5,011 nucleotides of DNA. It comes from Bdellovibrionales bacterium (lineage in GTDB: Bacteria; Bdellovibrionota; JAFGOL01). This document shows positions 1-5,011 of this stretch, piece by piece (within the stretch, counting starts at the first letter, position 1; each line of letters starts with the position of its first letter). The DNA is taken from positions 1-5,011 of the forward strand of contig JAKIZQ010000085.1 of the NCBI GenBank assembly GCA_022707945.1, read 5' to 3'. A program made the translations under genes and the position numbers. The notes beneath the pieces are model-generated. The model searched no databases and was not told where the DNA came from. It worked only from the letters and a program-made list of their open reading frames with translations.

Positions 1-366
1 AAATTCTGATTTCTTAAAAAGGTAAACTGGTTTGTTTTCACTTTTTTTATAAAAGTAAACTGGTTTGTTTTCACTTTTTTTATAAAAGTAAGTGTATATA
101 AGTGTATTATAAAAGTTAACTATGTATATCCTTTTAAGCATTGAATCAAACTTTTTATTGAGTATCTCTTCAAAAACAATAGTCTGGGCATTATATTTTG
201 TCCTTTCTACTACATCTGGTCTATAAATATTAAATATTTGGTCTCTTAACCATTGTAAAGGAGTAAGCAAATCGCGTATCCAAGCAATGCGCTTAGGCTT
301 CCTCTTATGAGGTGGTATTAATCGCTTAATCTGCTTCTCGTATGTTAGGTCGTAAATACTTGCCAT
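1..366 (-). CDS. Putative baseplate protein, Mu gp48 / P2 gpI-like by position (3' end outside window)
   Basis: The frame opens with ATG at 366-364, directly after the TAG of the upstream gene (369-367). It stays open for 122 codons to base 1, so the C-terminus lies outside the window. The protein begins MASIYDLTYEKQIKRL, followed by a basic PPHKRKPKR stretch at residues 18-26, a W/L-rich segment (29-45) and a Y/K-rich part from residue 79. I recall, without being able to check, small Bacteroidota phage proteins with the same opening, an NxQ...L...LN.xFD...RRIYI core and a KPVYL motif. These follow the baseplate J-like gene. That position matches Mu gp48 or P2 gpI, which join the inner baseplate to the tail tube, but the role is inferred from position only. 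Residues 93-103 and 104-114 are identical 11-residue units, a perfect DNA duplication. No Shine-Dalgarno site is visible; translation probably continues from the gene before. Confidence 0.72.
   Translation of the reverse strand, partial: MASIYDLTYEKQIKRLIPPHKRKPKRIAWIRDLLTPLQWLRDQIFNIYRPDVVERTKYNAQTIVFEEILNKKFDSMLKRIYIVNFYNTLIYTYFYKKSENKPVYFYKKSENKPVYLFKKSEF
22..91 (-). repeat. Perfect 33-bp in-frame tandem duplication
   Basis: Bases 22-58 match bases 55-91 exactly at an offset of 33, giving two adjacent identical 33-bp units. On the minus strand each encodes the 11 residues YFYKKSENKPV, so the reading frame is kept. A third, diverged unit follows towards base 1 (YLFKKSEF). It differs in codons as well as residues, for example TCA instead of AGT for serine. 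The identity of the first two units, including silent positions, points to a recent duplication. The 7-T runs inside are coding (Lys-Lys), not terminators. Confidence 0.93.
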
Positions 367-1095
367 CTATATTGCTAATATCATCGTTATATTTGTTCCG
401 TCTTCCAGCTTGTATGTAGCTGTGTCTTCACGAATCATATATCCAGCGGACGTTTCATAGTCTTTTTTTACTTCTAAATAGTTTTGGACTAGTTTTACTG
501 TACCAGGATCGGTTATAAGAACTGTATCTTGTCTTGTAACGACGTTTTTTAATACAACATCTTTTACACCAGCTACTTTTTGTATAGCATCTTCTAAAGA
601 AGAGTTAGAGAATACACCATCAAATGGGAGTGTAGCTAAATAATTTTCAACGGCTAGGATTACATTTGTTTTAACCGTACTCTCCACATATTCACCATCG
701 TAGTATATATCTAGTTGCAAATAAACTCTATCAGCGTTTTTGGTAATCAATGTTACTTTTGTCCCAGCAAATTGAATTTTTGAAACATATCCTTTTAAAG
801 AGTTGAATGGAACTGTAGGTACTGGTATTAAATTCCCCATTGCATCAACAGTAGCTACTTTTACCAAAACAACTCTATCAGCCTGTTGTTTTACAGAGCA
901 TCTTTTAATTATCCTAAGCTCTGGTAATACAGGATCATAAGTAGGGTAGAAGTCTTTTAATATTACGACTTGTGGTATGGTTGCGCTATATTGGAAGTTA
1001 AGAACTTGTCTTTGCATCCATTGTGATGTACCTGGGACAGCCCTTAATGCAATAAGCTCTAACTCTTCTTTAAAAATATCCGCCATAAACTCCAT
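367..1095 (-). CDS. Baseplate J-like protein, main portion (downstream frame)
   Basis: This frame holds most of a protein that I take to be the Bacteroidota phage counterpart of a baseplate J / Mu gp47-type protein, which forms the baseplate wedge of contractile tails. It has an NFQYSAT segment at residues 33-39, RIIKRCSV at 61-68, NADRVYLQLDIYYDGEY at 120-136, and a C-terminal LEDAIQKVAGVKDVVLKNV stretch at 167-185. The last resembles the 'L..AI..V.GV.DV.L' pattern of baseplate J proteins. The nominal ATG at 1095 (or the ATG at 1086) is doubtful as a natural start. It has no ribosome binding site, and the expected N-terminus (SKTAEWSLW) lies just upstream in another frame that begins at a coupled start (1202). 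The gene is therefore either expressed by frameshifting from 1202, or truncated, or started internally. The downstream gene follows its TAG immediately. Confidence is high that the frame is coding and moderate for the function. Confidence 0.75.
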   Translation of the reverse strand: MEFMADIFKEELELIALRAVPGTSQWMQRQVLNFQYSATIPQVVILKDFYPTYDPVLPELRIIKRCSVKQQADRVVLVKVATVDAMGNLIPVPTVPFNSLKGYVSKIQFAGTKVTLITKNADRVYLQLDIYYDGEYVESTVKTNVILAVENYLATLPFDGVFSNSSLEDAIQKVAGVKDVVLKNVVTRQDTVLITDPGTVKLVQNYLEVKKDYETSAGYMIREDTATYKLEDGTNITMILAI

Positions 1096-1202
1096 TCTGC
1101 TGTTTTTGATGGACTTGTGGCATCTATATGTGTATTAACTACAGGGTCTGATTGTATCGTCGTTGTAATCTGATCTTCTATTTGCTGTATTGTCCTTACC
1201 AT
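1059..1202 (-). CDS. N-terminal portion of the baseplate J-like protein (upstream frame, 47 aa)
   Basis: ATG at 1202-1200 overlaps the TAA of the preceding gene (1204-1202) as TAATG, the same arrangement as at the start of the portal gene. AGGA lies about 10 bases upstream, the nearest thing to a Shine-Dalgarno site in the window. The 47-residue product begins MVRTIQQIEDQITTTIQ, continues through DATSPSKTAEWSLWRIF and stops at TAG 1061-1059. From memory, Bacteroidota phage proteins that continue like the 242-residue frame downstream begin 'MVRTI..I...' and carry 'TSxSKTAxWxLW'. This piece is therefore the real N-terminus of that protein rather than an independent small gene. It overlaps the next frame by 37 bases in the -1 register. 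It could instead be a genuine separate peptide, but the motif continuity argues against this. Confidence 0.72.
   Translation of the reverse strand: MVRTIQQIEDQITTTIQSDPVVNTHIDATSPSKTAEWSLWRIFLKKS
1068..1074 (-). other. Candidate -1 frameshift slippery heptamer T TTA AAG
   Basis: In the upstream frame (start 1202) the codons read TTT TTA AAG AAG AGT TAG, so the heptamer T TTA AAG fits the X XXY YYZ pattern exactly in the zero frame. Slipping back one base after AAG (Lys45) continues with GAA GAG TTA, codon 10 onward of the downstream frame, and gives one 278-residue protein. The zero-frame stop comes three codons after the heptamer. Only a weak imperfect hairpin is visible nine bases downstream: CTTA pairing with TAAG around a six-base loop, with AG/CT closing across a bulge. 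GGAG lies about 16 bases upstream. The heptamer could be chance in A+T-rich DNA; function is unproven. Confidence 0.4.
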
Positions 1203-1204
1203 TA
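1200..1204 (-). other. TAATG stop-start overlap (coupled start of the J-like gene)
   Basis: The stop TAA of the terminator-like gene and the ATG of the J-like N-terminal frame share one base. This decides the start at 1202 over the internal ATGs at 1095 and 1086, and suggests translation by re-initiation. Confidence 0.8.
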
Positions 1205-1759
1205 TAATTGTCCTGTTCTTATTTCAACATTGTCTATAATTAAATCAACATCTAGTTCTAGAGGGAGTGGCGAAATGCTATCTATTAACTTATCTTGCTC
1301 ATCACTAGAACTATCAACACCAGCTGTTATAAAATCCATTTGGTAGACATATACATTATCGTGGTTAGTGTCTGTTCGCTCTTCTGATCGCATCATAGGG
1401 GAACATTGTGCTGGTCTAAAATTTGTTAATGCTTTAAACAAACTGTCTCTGAGTTCAAAAAAACCAATTTCTTCATTTGATAAACTACTATCTGGATTTA
1501 TAACTCCTCCTTGGCTTAAAGCCAAGTTCTCAAACCCTATATATAACCTTATAACTAAATCAACACCTTGTACACCTTGGCCTAACTCTTGATAAGATAG
1601 TTGTGGGAAATCTATAAAGACACAAGGGAAATCAAATGCACTTTCTTTATCCATATTATCAAACTGGTTGTTATATATCCTTACTGTCTTTACAGTAGGT
1701 ATATCTGTAAATATTTTACTTCTTAAATCAGTGAATATGTTGCTTAGCAAAGAAGGCAT
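1202..1759 (-). CDS. Putative tail terminator / head-tail joining protein (185 aa)
   Basis: I do not recognise this family with certainty. The protein opens with a likely helix (MPSLLSNIFTDLRSKIF), then short strands: VRIYNNQFD at 26-34, FPCVFIDFPQL at 44-54 and VDLVIRLYIGFE at 66-77. A helix with FFELRDSLFKAL follows at 100-111, then a strand NVYVYQMDFITAG at 135-147 and an acidic tail. A helix, a sheet with a 'FPCVFIDF' edge, and a 'LRDSLFKAL' helix is the pattern of small alpha/beta tail terminator proteins (lambda gpU and Mu gp37/DUF1834 type). Those cap the tail tube and meet the head connector. The position directly after the gpG-like gene fits. ATG is one base after the preceding TAA, with no visible Shine-Dalgarno site. 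It could also be a connector or adaptor protein. Coding status is secure; function is inference. Confidence 0.8.
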   Translation of the reverse strand: MPSLLSNIFTDLRSKIFTDIPTVKTVRIYNNQFDNMDKESAFDFPCVFIDFPQLSYQELGQGVQGVDLVIRLYIGFENLALSQGGVINPDSSLSNEEIGFFELRDSLFKALTNFRPAQCSPMMRSEERTDTNHDNVYVYQMDFITAGVDSSSDEQDKLIDSISPLPLELDVDLIIDNVEIRTGQL

Positions 1760-1760
1760 T

Positions 1761-2189
1761 TTACGCTTTAAATATTTTAGTTAGTTCTGATTTAATAATA
1801 TCTATATTTTGTTGGTTTAACTTTTTTGAGTTCCCCATAAACTTTCTTTTTGGCATCTTAAAACCCCTCCCTCTACCTGCTTTTAAACCGTAATTATGAA
1901 CGGCAGCATAAGGTAAGTTGCTTGTGATAACTATCTTATTGAAAGATGATTGAGATACCTTTATGCTTCTTCTTAAAGCTCCAGTATCTACTAATATAGC
2001 CCTCCCAGAGTTTCTTCTTGATCTATTATCTCTTTTTTGCCATTTTTCTAAGCTATTATCAGTAAAGCCTTGATTACGGAAACTTTGTAAAAAAAAGTTC
2101 TTAGAGTTATTAGATACTAAAACAGGGATATTCCTTTTAGCATCTTTTAAATTTCTTATCTTCCTATTTATGCTTTCTCTAAGTGTCAT
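1761..2189 (-). CDS. Mu gpG-like virion morphogenesis protein (tail completion family)
   Basis: This 142-residue basic protein has the hallmarks of the virion morphogenesis / P2 gpS family (Pfam Phage_tail_S), to which Mu gpG belongs. They are FTDNSLEKWQKR at 42-53, RAILVDTGALRRSI at 63-76, the strand KIVITSNLPYAAVHNYG at 85-101, a GRGRGFKMPKRKFMG loop at 105-119, and a C-terminal helix ending in KIFKA. Members act in late virion assembly, at the head-tail connection and tail completion. Length is normal for the family. The ATG at 2189 lies three bases after the TAG of the portal fusion. The stop leaves one base before the next ATG, so the gene is embedded in one transcription unit. No Shine-Dalgarno site is seen. 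Confidence 0.92.
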   Translation of the reverse strand: MTLRESINRKIRNLKDAKRNIPVLVSNNSKNFFLQSFRNQGFTDNSLEKWQKRDNRSRRNSGRAILVDTGALRRSIKVSQSSFNKIVITSNLPYAAVHNYGLKAGRGRGFKMPKRKFMGNSKKLNQQNIDIIKSELTKIFKA

Positions 2190-2192
2190 AAT

Positions 2193-4295
2193 CTATTCTT
2201 CTGGGATAGAAAATCCAAAGTTTCTATCGGAATATTCTTTATACTGTTTATCTACCTTAAAATAAGGGTGCTGATCACTGAAAATAACCTTATCTTTCCC
2301 AGCATTCATCATAAATAGATCAGGTACATCATCAGGTTGTTTAAACCCTTTTATGTCTGTCTCTGTAGCTTCTGGAAGTTGTATAACATTGCATCTACAA
2401 TTCCAGCCATTAGGTGGATAATAGTTATTCCAAAACTTATCATCTACTCGTCGTATAATATTATCAAGTTCTTGGTGAGACTTACGTACTCTACCATCAC
2501 TTACTGTCTGATACTGTAGATAGGGGAGTATATCTTTATTTTTCTCAACATCTAGCCATTGTGATGCTGATTGGGCTTGGCTTATTGCTGTATTGTATTC
2601 TGTTTTTAAGAAATTAGAATTATAATCCTCAAATACAGATAGAGCCTTTTTCTTAAAATCATTGAAAGATAAAACGCTTCCTTCTTCTGTTAAATAGCTA
2701 GACATTTCTTTTACTTGTTGAAATGTTTTTGCTCCAGAGAATATATAAATATTGTCTTTTAGTGCTTTAACCATATTATAGTCTTGGCTTCCAAACTCAA
2801 GCTCACCAAGGCTACCACCAAAAATTCTATATATTGATTTTATTAATAAATCACCTGTTTTAGCATAGATGTTATTTGGGAGATTCCATACGTTTACTAT
2901 ATTCTTATATATTTGCTCTATAAGTGTTGATGCCTCTTCTTCTGTAAATGGTTCTTTAAACTCATTAACAATAATATCATGTGAACAGCAAGTATTCCCA
3001 TAGAAAAGTTTAACATCTTCTATTATACCCATACTATCATTGACTAACTTTTTTTCGCCCCCATCTCTCAAGGGTATATTTTTAATTTGAGGTATAATAG
3101 GAGATTGTTGCAAAACTTGTTTAACAGGTATACCGTATTTTTCTGTTATGTATGATTCATCTACATCGTACTTCCCTGTATTCAGTATATTTACTAAAAG
3201 CTCTGATTCATCTTTGAGTGTTAATTTATCTGAATAATCAAACTTGAAATAACAATCTTTTAAATCAAATCCAAGAGCTACCATTCTAGGTATAAGATCA
3301 TCATTGATTAAAAACTCTATAAATCTCCTGTCTTTTTCCCCATATTCATCAGAAACATCTTGGTGTACTTGGGCTTGTGACTTTGAGCTACCATCTTCTG
3401 TAGTCATAGTCTGGCCAAGTATAGCCTTGCTTATCTCTTTATTACATAGGTTTATAAGTTCGTTATAAACATTAAATGAATCGCTGTTTGATGTTTCTAT
3501 AAATTCTAAACTAGTCTCAGGATCAAATAGGCCGTATGCTGCCTTACCGATTTGTTTTAACATGGTTTCCATAGATCGCCTTGATTCTAAGTCTTTCATA
3601 TTTGTTTTACCTATTCGTATAGGCATACCAAATAATTCTGAATAGTCCGACCATGCAGCTACAACATTTCTTTTATATATAACCCAAGGGGCTACTACGT
3701 TCAATAGACCAAGGTTATATTCATGGCCAACGCCAATATACCAGTTATGGTATGGTTCTTCTCTATAATCTATACCCGTTACATCAGATGGTGTTTTTAC
3801 TACAATATGAAACTCAGGTTTTACAAATACACGTGGTATTAATTCAACTTCTTTATAAGAATCATCTACTATATCATCAAAGCAAATAAGAGAATAACCC
3901 CAGAAAATGCTATCCAATGAATAGTTCATAAAATCATAAAACCATCTTGTCTTAAATAGTCTTGTTTTTTCTGGTATCTCATTACCATCTTTATCACATA
4001 TTTTAAATGGCTTTGATAGTGTTTTATTTTTTCTAGAGTTTATTACAGCAATAAGGTGAGAATCTAGTAATATGTCTTCATAAATCTCATTATAAAGTGT
4101 ACTGCGATAAGGATTTATTATATTCTCCGCTGCACTTAAGGCATTACGCCATTTTTTAATGTCTAATGCTGACCTTGTTTTGGCATTATAAATAATATTT
4201 TCTTTAACATCTATTTTTGTAATAGATGATATATCAGCCTTATTAGGCTTTATCTTAGAAAAATTGATAGGTATATTTAATCCAAGTACTTTCAT
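2193..4295 (-). CDS. DUF935 portal protein fused to Mu gpF-like head morphogenesis domain (700 aa)
   Basis: The frame is uninterrupted. Residues about 40-400 match the DUF935 (Mu gp29-type) portal family: SHLIAVINSRKNKTL at 79-93, FWGYSLICFDD at 131-141, then PWVIYKR, a SDYSELFGMPIRIGK segment at 216-230, and the AILGQTMTTEDGSSKSQAQVH block at 291-311. The portal ring forms the head vertex through which DNA is packaged. Residues about 540-640 are a Mu gpF-like domain, with TVSDGRVRKSHQEL at 597-610, VDDKFWNNYYPPNGWNCRC at 617-635, and FSDQHPYFK at 672-680. gpF-like proteins are minor head proteins needed to start assembly. Between them lies a linker region (about 405-540) with adjacent cysteines at 436-437 and an IFSGAKTFQQVKEM helix at 518-531. 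In Mu these are two genes, gp29 and gp30. The ATG overlaps the preceding TAA (TAATG) with no Shine-Dalgarno site, suggesting coupled translation. Confidence 0.93.
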   Translation of the reverse strand: MKVLGLNIPINFSKIKPNKADISSITKIDVKENIIYNAKTRSALDIKKWRNALSAAENIINPYRSTLYNEIYEDILLDSHLIAVINSRKNKTLSKPFKICDKDGNEIPEKTRLFKTRWFYDFMNYSLDSIFWGYSLICFDDIVDDSYKEVELIPRVFVKPEFHIVVKTPSDVTGIDYREEPYHNWYIGVGHEYNLGLLNVVAPWVIYKRNVVAAWSDYSELFGMPIRIGKTNMKDLESRRSMETMLKQIGKAAYGLFDPETSLEFIETSNSDSFNVYNELINLCNKEISKAILGQTMTTEDGSSKSQAQVHQDVSDEYGEKDRRFIEFLINDDLIPRMVALGFDLKDCYFKFDYSDKLTLKDESELLVNILNTGKYDVDESYITEKYGIPVKQVLQQSPIIPQIKNIPLRDGGEKKLVNDSMGIIEDVKLFYGNTCCSHDIIVNEFKEPFTEEEASTLIEQIYKNIVNVWNLPNNIYAKTGDLLIKSIYRIFGGSLGELEFGSQDYNMVKALKDNIYIFSGAKTFQQVKEMSSYLTEEGSVLSFNDFKKKALSVFEDYNSNFLKTEYNTAISQAQSASQWLDVEKNKDILPYLQYQTVSDGRVRKSHQELDNIIRRVDDKFWNNYYPPNGWNCRCNVIQLPEATETDIKGFKQPDDVPDLFMMNAGKDKVIFSDQHPYFKVDKQYKEYSDRNFGFSIPEE

Positions 4296-4297
4296 TA
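4293..4297 (-). other. TAATG stop-start overlap (coupled start of the portal fusion)
   Basis: The TAA of the DUF1320-type gene (4297-4295) and the ATG of the portal fusion (4295-4293) share one base. The region just upstream is A-rich without a Shine-Dalgarno match, so re-initiation after the upstream gene is the likely route. The same motif recurs at 1200-1204. Confidence 0.8.
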
Positions 4298-5011
4298 GAA
4301 ATTATTATTTTGTTTTTCATAAGAACCCCAACTTATAGGTAATTGGAAATCTATTATTTCAGGTAGGTCAGCATTAACAAGTCCATGTGCTACATTTTTA
4401 AGCCACCCTATTGCGCCCCCTTTTTGGTTAGGGGAATTCCCATCATATCTTTCTTTTCTTAACTCAGGTATATTTCTAGGATTTATCCTGCTATGTAGAT
4501 GATACAATGCTATATCAATTAAACATGTTTTAAGTTGTGGATTTCTGGTGTCTCCTTTTATCCAACCACTATAAATATTTTGTGGTGGATTGCCAGGACC
4601 TTGACTATAATCATTAGGAATCCAAAAATTCTGTATAGTTGGATGATTGCGATAACTATTTACTATACAAGTAAAATAGTCAAAGTAATATCTTACTACA
4701 TCAGAACCTCCTTCATACGTTTTATTATGGTCATAGTCATTTATTGTTGTCAAAGTTCCTACATGAGAATATATTGTTTCATTCTCATATAGGTATTCAA
4801 AATATTGATTTGTTGTGGGAAGTATGCCAGCAACATATGCATCAAAATCATTATTTTTCCTATAAACTTTACCTTGGTATGCTATTATAGCATCCAATGT
4901 ATATGTGACAGAATCTAACCATTGTGTATGACTACCCCAAATAACATCGCCAACTCTATAAGGTTTTGTTAATGAGAATGGGTCAACTGATCTAAATATT
5001 TTACTTATATA
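4295..5011 (-). CDS. gp36-like DUF1320 head-tail connector (5' end outside window)
   Basis: The frame is open from the TAA at 4297-4295 to the window edge, at least 238 codons. A TTG at 4897 would give a 200-residue protein, but it should not be taken as the start. The 38 codons upstream of it (bases 4898-5011) are open, contain no ATG, and read as protein: ...VDPFSLTKPYRVGDVIWG..., then HTQWLDSVTYT. The true start is therefore beyond base 5011. Counting from that TTG, residues about 120-170 carry the DUF1320 signature: LKTCLIDIALYHLHSRI, NPRNIPELRKERYDG, then GGAIGWLKNVAHGLVNADLP. The C-terminus is ISWGSYEKQNNNF. DUF1320/gp36 proteins are connector proteins of Mu-like heads. Related proteins are often about 140 residues, so the large aromatic N-terminal part, with PYRVGDVIW and AYQGKVYRK stretches, is an extension. 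Confidence 0.85.
   Translation of the reverse strand, partial: YISKIFRSVDPFSLTKPYRVGDVIWGSHTQWLDSVTYTLDAIIAYQGKVYRKNNDFDAYVAGILPTTNQYFEYLYENETIYSHVGTLTTINDYDHNKTYEGGSDVVRYYFDYFTCIVNSYRNHPTIQNFWIPNDYSQGPGNPPQNIYSGWIKGDTRNPQLKTCLIDIALYHLHSRINPRNIPELRKERYDGNSPNQKGGAIGWLKNVAHGLVNADLPEIIDFQLPISWGSYEKQNNNF

Noticed and set aside
42..81. Runs of seven T that could suggest a terminator
   Set aside because: They are inside an open reading frame on the minus strand (Lys-Lys codons), are part of the 33-bp duplication, and have no stem next to them.
1..120. Start of a CRISPR array or attachment site because of the repeats
   Set aside because: The units are contiguous with no spacers, keep an 11-codon frame, and number only two exact copies.
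1152..1592. Two plus-strand open frames (64 and 74 codons) opposite the terminator-like gene
   Set aside because: They lie wholly or mostly inside a convincing minus-strand gene, have low-complexity translations with no recognisable motif, and no ribosome binding site; they are antisense shadows.
2337..2519. Plus-strand 60-codon open frame opposite the gpF-like domain
   Set aside because: The minus strand here encodes the strongest motif of the window (the region ending WNCRC); the plus frame is a by-product.
4535..4792. Plus-strand 85-codon, Ile/Tyr-rich frame that looks like a membrane protein
   Set aside because: It is the antisense of an A+T-rich, Tyr/Asn/Asp-rich coding region in the DUF1320-type gene; apparent hydrophobicity is a consequence of that composition.
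4895..4897. TTG as the start codon of the DUF1320-type gene
   Set aside because: The frame stays open upstream to the window edge with protein-like sequence, and there is no ribosome binding site in front of the TTG.

Overview
The window is a block of phage structural genes, all read right to left on the minus strand. They look like part of a Mu-like, contractile-tailed phage or prophage of a Bacteroidota host. The phage assignment rests on recognisable families: a gp36-like DUF1320 protein, a DUF935 (Mu gp29-type) portal fused to a Mu gpF-like head morphogenesis domain, and a Mu gpG-like virion morphogenesis protein. The host assignment is an inference. The DNA is A+T-rich, good Shine-Dalgarno sites are nearly absent, and the proteins resemble Bacteroidota Mu-like phage proteins as I remember them.

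Layout in transcription order, from base 5011 to base 1: the DUF1320-type head-tail connector (5' end outside the window; open to base 5011), the 700-residue portal/gpF fusion (4295-2193), gpG-like protein (2189-1761), a tail-terminator-like protein (1759-1202), a baseplate J-like protein split over two reading frames (1202-1059 and 1095-367), and a small gp48/gpI-like baseplate protein (366 to beyond base 1). The genes abut or overlap by one base throughout. There is no non-coding stretch longer than three bases, no promoter or terminator, and no RNA gene.

Working together, these genes would build the portal vertex and start head assembly (portal, gpF), connect head to tail (DUF1320, gpG, terminator), and build the inner baseplate (J-like and gp48-like). 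Capsid, scaffold/protease, sheath, tube and tape-measure genes are not in the window.

Two points deserve attention. First, the baseplate J-like gene starts in one frame at a TAATG junction and continues in the -1 frame. A perfect X XXY YYZ slippery heptamer (T TTA AAG) sits in the overlap, but the joined protein also seems about 14 residues short of its relatives. It is therefore either a programmed -1 frameshift or a small disabling deletion. Second, the last gene carries a perfect in-frame 33-bp tandem duplication (11 codons) and is open to the window edge. I see no sign of a wholly new system such as defence genes, a CRISPR array or a retron.
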